Assembly (NCBI GenBank): GCA_033060915.1
Contig: CM065381.1
Span: 35,832,836-35,896,835 of the forward strand
Direction: 5' to 3'
From: Euryodendron excelsum
Taxonomy: Eukaryota > Streptophyta > Magnoliopsida > Ericales > Pentaphylacaceae
Length of the DNA: 64,000 bases
Both the position numbers and the translations under genes were made by a program. Positions 58,845 through 64,000 of the stretch are shown here, in pieces. Under the pieces are notes generated by a model. It was not told the DNA's origin, did not search any database, and saw only the letters and a list, made by a program, of their open reading frames with translations. Positions within the stretch are counted from its first letter, which is position 1. Every line of letters starts with the position of its first letter.

Positions 58845-61800
58845 TGTAAGCACCCCGTTTTTTACTGTTTGGCAGTCTACGATTCGTCCATACTTGTACT
58901 CAAGTTTGTATGGACGTATTCCAATCGAAATCAACTCCCTAAGTCTAATCCTGTCTATCCATCGCTTCGCAGGCCCACCAGGCCCAAATAGAGGCAAAAT
59001 GACCAAAATGCCCTTAGGGGCATTGTCCTTTCCAAATTCCAAATCAAGCACGTCTTTCTAAAGACGGTAAGTTTTGCCCCTGGTGGGCCGGTCGCCTTTT
59101 CCGACCACACCGGCTCTGGTTATCAAGCTGGTAGCCTTTGGGAACATTCTGAATAATGTTTCTAAATCTCGAGTCTTCTTCCAAGATATTCTGAGTCCGT
59201 CCCGGCAGCTTTCCGATCCAGTTGACCGTTTTGCCCCTAATGGCCCGGTCAACCATTTCGACAATTATTGTCATCCTTTTTCAAGTCCATTACCTCCGGG
59301 ACTCTATTTTAAGGGTTCCTGCCCTTTTCTGGCCCTCTGGGTCATTCCCGGCCCCTTCGAATTATTCTCGGACCTTCCGAAATCACTCCTAGTCAAGCCA
59401 GCTAAAAATTGCATGGTAGTAACTAGTACAGGCACCCAAATCTTCTTAAGATACGTTGATTACCGAGCTTAAAACTTTCCTAACTGGCTGGCACCACTAG
59501 TAGTGGCGCCAAGCCAATATTTGGCCTGGCGCCACTCCTAGTGGAGCCAAAAGCATTTTTGGCCTAGCGCCACTGCAATAAGCGCCGGGTCTATCCTATT
59601 TCTATAAATACAGTGCCTCCTCCAACGTGAAAGAGGTCTGTAAACTCAGTCTAAAAATCCTTCTTTTCGATATACAGCGCTCGTAACCTCTCTAAACCCT
59701 AGTGTCCTTAGGTTTTCCAAACCTTAGCCTCCATACACAAACCCTAGCCACCAATACACTCATATACACTTCTATACACTTATACACTAGCCTCCAAAGC
59801 CTCTTTTGAAGACTTGAAGAGCTACAATCTAAAGCTTTGAAGAGTAAAGACCAACTCTTGAAGATTGGAGTGAAGACTGAAGCAAGACAAGCACAGAAAA
59901 GCCTGCAAAGCTAAGCAAAATAAAGAAGACACAAGGTAGGCTTCTTATTTAGGTTTACACATCTTTCCCTTTCTCTTCTCCCCCTGAACCCACTTGGGTT
60001 TTCTTCTATTTTAATCCCCCATCTTCTTTCCCCCCTCCCCCCCTTCTTACATGCTTGAAACAAGGGAGTTCCCGGTCCATGTGTAGGATTAGGCTATTGG
60101 AGAGTCACCGTGTCAGAGGCTTTCTTTTAGTCTAACCGAAGACCACGTGGGTCCAGCCTCTCTTGATTATATGGTGAAGCCTTTAACCTTGTATGTTCAC
60201 GACCCCCTTTGCATTATGCATATCATGATTTTGCATTCTTCCACAATTCGTTTTCAAAATCGTTTTCAAAGCTTGCATTAACATCGTTTTCAAAATTGCA
60301 TCAAAATCTTCTTTCCAAAACTTGTTTTCAAAATCACAATCCTAGGGTGATTCTAGCCTTTCCATGGCTAGGGTTGCTTTAGAAAAGTGTTACATTTAAA
60401 GTGACCAATATGGTCCATATTTTCAAAACATTGTTGTTTTCAAAACCACTATCCTAAAGTGGCTCTAACCTTCTTATGGTTAGAATCGCTTTAGGAAAGT
60501 GTGATATTTTTATAAGCTTTCTAAAAGCTCTCTTTTCAAATCTCTCCCTCTAAAAATCTCTTTTTCAACATGCTTTCCATAAATTCTCTCCAATTTCCTT
60601 TCCAAAATTGTTTTCAAAAACTCCTTCCAAAAATTGTTTTCAAAAACTCCCTTTTCAACTCATTTCCAAAACACTCTCTTCAAAATTCCTTTCCTAAAAA
60701 CACTCCCTAGGTTTCCTTCTCAGAAAACTCTCTCCAATCTCCTTTTCAAAATTGTTTTTCAAAAACATCTTTCGTGAAAGCTCCTTTCCAAAAATGCTTT
60801 TCTCAAAGTTCACTCTCCAAAGACGCTCCTTACGTTTCTTTCCTAAACAACTCTACCCAAAAATTTCTTTCTACAAACTCCTCACTAGGATTTCTTTCCA
60901 AAAATTCCCTCCCTAAATCTCTTCCCAAAATCTTCCTTCTAGAAACTTCTCTCTAGGATTTCGTTCCAAAAATCTCTATTTCTAAAACTCACTTTCTAAA
61001 AATCCCTTTTCTTAGGGTCCAAGTTAAGCCCTAGAGCCAACAATTAGGAAACCCTAATTTTTCTCCCCAAAAACATAGTTTCCAATTCCCTTACTTTGGC
61101 CTCAAAACCTAGGTTTCCAAAACCTCTTATTTTCTAAATCAAAACTATATATATTTTCAAAACCTCTTTTCTATGTCAAAACTATAGTCTTCCAAACCTA
61201 GAATTTCCAAAATTTCATCTTTCCAAATCCATGCCAAAATCCAATCTTTCCCTTTAGGAAACCAAACCCAATCTCCCATTTAGGAAAGTAGACCCAATCC
61301 TCCATTTTTGGAAACAAAATTCAATCCCTTGTTTTAGGAAATAGGAATCTCAATCCTTCCAAACCCAAATCTTTCCTAATCCAAATCCTTCTTAATCTCT
61401 TACTTTCCTAAACCTTAAGTTTCCTAAATTTAAACTTTTAAATCTTTCCTTAAACATTAAGCTTCCAAATCTTTCTTAATTCAACCCTTTCCTAATTCTA
61501 TCTCTTTCCAAATCTTAACTTTCCAAATCTAAGTTTTTCAAATCTTTCTTAAATTTAAACCTTTCCTAACTTCAAGTGCTTTCTAAAACTCAAATTTGAA
61601 ACTTTCTAAACTTCTAAACTTTCCTAAACTTCAAATCTTTCCAAATGTAAAACTTTCTACATTCGTAACTTTCTAAATTCTAAACTTTCCAACTTTCAAA
61701 ATCTTTCCTATTTCAAAACTTTCCAATTTTAAGACCTTTCCTAATTTCAAAACTTTCCTAAAATGAAACTTTCCTAATTTGAAACCTTTTCTAAGATGAA

Positions 61801-62872
61801 ACTTTCTTAATCCAACATTTTCCTAAATTGAACCTTTCCTAATTTCAAAACTTTTCTAAAATGAAACTTTCCTAAAACGACACCTTCCTAATTCGAACAT
61901 ATCCTAATTTCAACTTCCCTAGTCTTCAAAGTCCAACCTTCGAGTCAAATCTTTCTTCATCTCAAGTTCAAATCATATCCTCCTAAGTCTAGGTTTTCTA
62001 AAACCAAGCTTTTCAAAATCAAATCTTTTCAAATCTTCCAATCAAAATCTCTTTCTTCCAATCATACCTTCTATTTTCAATCGGACTCTTGTTTGAGCTA
62101 CGACTGACCTAATTCCTCCAAAAGGATACGTAGGCAACTCTCATGGGTGTGGTCACAACCTTCTTCAAGTTTCTATTTCCACAACATTTTTCAAGTTTCC
62201 AATTCTATAACTCTTTTCAAATCTCTTTTCAATTGCAATTTTGAATCTGTCTTTTCAAATCTTTTGTTGAATCAAATCAATTTATTTTCAATTCTTTTTT
62301 TCCAAATCTATTTTCCAACTCTCCTTTTCTCGCACTTGCATACCATGCATCATTCTTTTTAAAATTCATTTCAAAGTAAATAGGATTGAATATTTGTTAG
62401 TTGAAGACTCTCATAGGTGAATCTAGGGTAAATAGGCATGTAGGTACCGCAAGGGCGGGGTAGGGTGATGGCTTAGTGCGTCTTCCTTGCACGTAACCAA
62501 CCTCCGAACCTAGAATCACTGTTTTGAAAGACCAAAATGGAGTTTATTTTCAAAAAAGGCTTAAATGTTTTTCAAAGGTTGCTAAACAACCCGTTTTCTT
62601 AAAAACCCTCTCTTGAGGATGTTTTCCAAAATAGGTTTTCAAAAACCCTATGTATAGTCTTTAGATTGTGCTTAGTTTTTAGGTGACCTAACACACCTTA
62701 ATCAAGTTAGGTGGCCACTCCAAATATTTTTCAAAAGCCCTTTATTCAAATCGATTTTCAATTCAAACATAGTCACACTCATTCTTCTAGGAGAGTGAGT
62801 TCTAACGAGAGAGCACAGTGTTTTTTCCGCTTGTGTGTGTATTCCTCGAGTGCAAAAAATCTGGGTGCGACA
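58845..62872 (+). repeat. 3' LTR of element B (4,028 bp, deleted in U3)
   Basis: Starts TGTAAGCACCCCG, ends CTGGGTGCGACA. Against the 5' LTR, about 856 bases (matching 45,639-46,494) are missing at the junction GGTAAG|TTTTGCCCC near 59,070, which removes the 81/157-bp repeat area. It retains the full conserved module (62,093-62,155) that is cut in the 5' LTR. Confidence 0.9.
59603..59610 (+). promoter_or_regulatory. TATA box of the element B 3' LTR
   Basis: TATAAATA in TTCTATAAATACAGTGCC. Confidence 0.83.
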
Positions 62873-63523
62873 CTCGTGACATAGGTGTTTGTCGGCAATT
62901 CCCTATATCGACCTATTTGCGAGTGTTTCCGTCACTTTGACAGTGGTTATACTTACGAGTATCTTCATTACTCTAATGGGTTGCGATCATTTCAAAGACT
63001 GCCTAATCTCTGGAAGCTGCTAAGTGGACTTAGCGCCTGAGGAATTAACTTTCTCAGAGGGCATGCCGAAACGGACATTGCTTCATTGGCGGGCTAATAG
63101 GCGCCAAAGGTGGACTACTCTACCATCTCGGGGACTTGGGGTCTCGTCCCGATTGACAGGTTTGAAGGGACTTACCGTTCTGAAGAGTTCACTCAGAAAC
63201 GTGCTGAATTGGATGGTTTTACCACCTCGAGGAATCAACTTTCTCGAAAGGTGTGCCGAATTTAATTGGAATTGGAATTGGAATTAGACTGAAAAGGGGA
63301 CTTACCATCTTAGAAAAGACGTGCCCATTGAAATTGGACCGAACAATGCCCCAAGGGCATTTTGGTCATTTTGCCTCTATTTTGGCCCAAAGGGCCTGCA
63401 AAGCGATTGATTGACAGGATTAGACTTGGAAAGTTGATTTAGATTGAAATACATCCATATTGACTTGAATACAAGTTTGGATGGACTGGAGACTACTGAG
63501 TTGGCAAAAATGGGGTGCTTTCA
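62873..63523 (-). repeat. F: LTR, minus strand, part 2
   Basis: Continues F after element B: CTCGTGACATAGGTGTTTG joins the GACGGCGATCC at 45,400. Ends GGGGTGCTTTCA, so the LTR start on the minus strand is TGAAAGCACCCC (a change in TGTAAGC). Confidence 0.85.
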
Positions 63524-64000
63524 TCGTTCAGGGATGTTTTCAGGAGAGTATTTTACCGTTTGGTGGGGTTTGTGCAGTGCTGGGGCATTCAGGGTAAAAC
63601 GGTCATTTTGACCAAAGTTAGTCGGAATATGATTGGAATTGGGCTGGATGGCGTTTAGTGTACACCTAATAGTTTAACAATATTTTGAAAGGGTGGACTT
63701 ACCATTTTGAGAGATTTTAAACCTTTTCAAAATGTGCCTGATGGCCCAAGGGGCAGGTTTGGTCATTTTTCATCGAGTTAGGCTAGCAGGCACCAGTGTT
63801 GGCCTAAGTGTTGGTTCCCGAGACCACCCGGTCTCAGAAAACTACCTGTGCAGTGTTGGTCCCTGAGAGCGCCCAGTCTTAGAGAATTACTTGTAGGGTG
63901 GTGTTGGTTCCTGAGAATGCCTGGTTTTAGAAAGCTACCTATGAGGGTGGTGTTGGTCTCCGAGAACGCTTGGTCTCGGGGAACTACCGAATGACATACA
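63524..64000 (-). repeat. 5' LTR of element D, segment 3 (U3 part, runs off the window)
   Basis: GGGGCATTCAGGGTAAAACG, GGTCATTTTGACC and CTAGCAGGCACCAGTGTTGG occur in the order expected beyond 37,271-37,797. It ends in a 48-bp array. Confidence 0.65.
63808..63990. repeat. 48-bp tandem repeat with inverted arms in the D LTR
   Basis: GTGTTGGTTCC-like words at about 63,808, 63,853, 63,901 and 63,950. Each unit has a GAGACC...GGTCTC-like inverted repeat. Four copies before the window edge. Confidence 0.85.

Larger units (their letters stand above)
45412..62872 (+). mobile_element. Element B: complete-ended, non-autonomous Tat-type element (17,461 bp)
   Basis: Both LTRs (45,412-50,142 and 58,845-62,872), primer site, 5' untranslated region, broken gag, 3' region, antisense ORF and polypurine tract are present. 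Protease, RT, RNase H and integrase are all missing between 53,729 and 55,655. Inserted in LTR F: flanks CCCGC (45,407-45,411) and CTCGT (62,873-62,877) fit a 5-bp duplication with two transitions. LTRs are about 90-97% alike in the parts compared by eye, so it is younger than D but not recent. Confidence 0.88.
12006..64000 (-). mobile_element. Element D: old non-coding Tat-related retrotransposon, interrupted by six insertions
   Basis: Read on the minus strand the pieces fall in element order: 5' LTR (64,000-63,524, 37,797-37,271, 32,575-29,894), primer-binding site, 5' untranslated region (29,874-28,500 and 23,088-22,480), post-gag-like and distal interior (22,478-19,719 and 14,580-12,141), polypurine tract and the first 135 bases of the 3' LTR (12,140-12,006). 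The two perfect target duplications of S1 and S2 prove that their flanks were once joined. No gag or pol could be recognised. Ordering of the pieces is inferred from matches with A and B. Confidence 0.75.

Noticed and set aside
58472..59061. ORFs across the end of the internal region and the B 3' LTR
   Set aside because: They cross the polypurine tract and LTR border, and their parallels in A (6,530-6,826) differ in frame.

Overview
The window is plant nuclear DNA made almost entirely of nested LTR retrotransposons. No host gene, tRNA, rRNA or CRISPR array was found. Plant origin is supported by Ty3/gypsy pol of the Tat (Ogre/Retand) type with two RNase H domains, plant mobile domain (PMD)-like antisense proteins, a Ty1/copia gag, GT-AG introns and telo-boxes (AAACCCTA). 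The species cannot be named; a large repeat-rich angiosperm genome is likely.

Order of insertion, oldest first. Element D (minus strand) is the host for everything right of 12,005. Its 3' LTR edge is at 12,006-12,140. Its interior is at 12,141-14,580, 19,719-23,093 and 28,500-29,893. Its 5' LTR is at 29,894-32,575, 37,271-37,797 and 63,524-64,000, and runs off the window. Inserted into D are: element A (plus, 1-12,005, 5' part outside the window); solo LTR S1 (minus, 14,581-19,713, perfect GGGTG duplication); solo LTR S2 (plus, 23,094-28,494, perfect AGGGG duplication); a truncated minus LTR E (about 32,576-37,270); an internally deleted Ty1/copia remnant (minus, 37,798-41,374); and a minus LTR F (41,375-45,411 plus 62,873-63,523). 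F is itself split by element B (plus, 45,412-62,872), which has both LTRs.

Coding content is small and all of it is broken. A has the end of pol (RT thumb, RNase H, second RNase H, integrase) with three stops and a frameshift. Downstream of pol, on the opposite strand, lies a 558-codon antisense ORF with a PMD/DUF7745-like look. B has a broken gag, no protease, RT, RNase H or integrase, and a different PMD-type antisense ORF (about 585 codons) with a good phase-0 intron. The short leaders in front of the A and B antisense ORFs are alike while the proteins are not. The copia remnant has a one-frame gag with four stops.

The LTRs are very long (4.0-5.4 kb) and share one layout: U3 tandem repeats (81 bp and 157 bp), GGCGCC palindromes, TATAAATA, telo-boxes, a splice-donor-like ACAAG|GTAGG, about 2 kb of strand-asymmetric CTTTCCTAA-type sequence, a conserved module near CTACG...CGTAGG, and a conserved U5 end. 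Two subfamilies are visible: A/S1/S2 with long 81-bp arrays, and B/E/F without them. Most apparent ORFs inside LTRs are by-products of these repeats.
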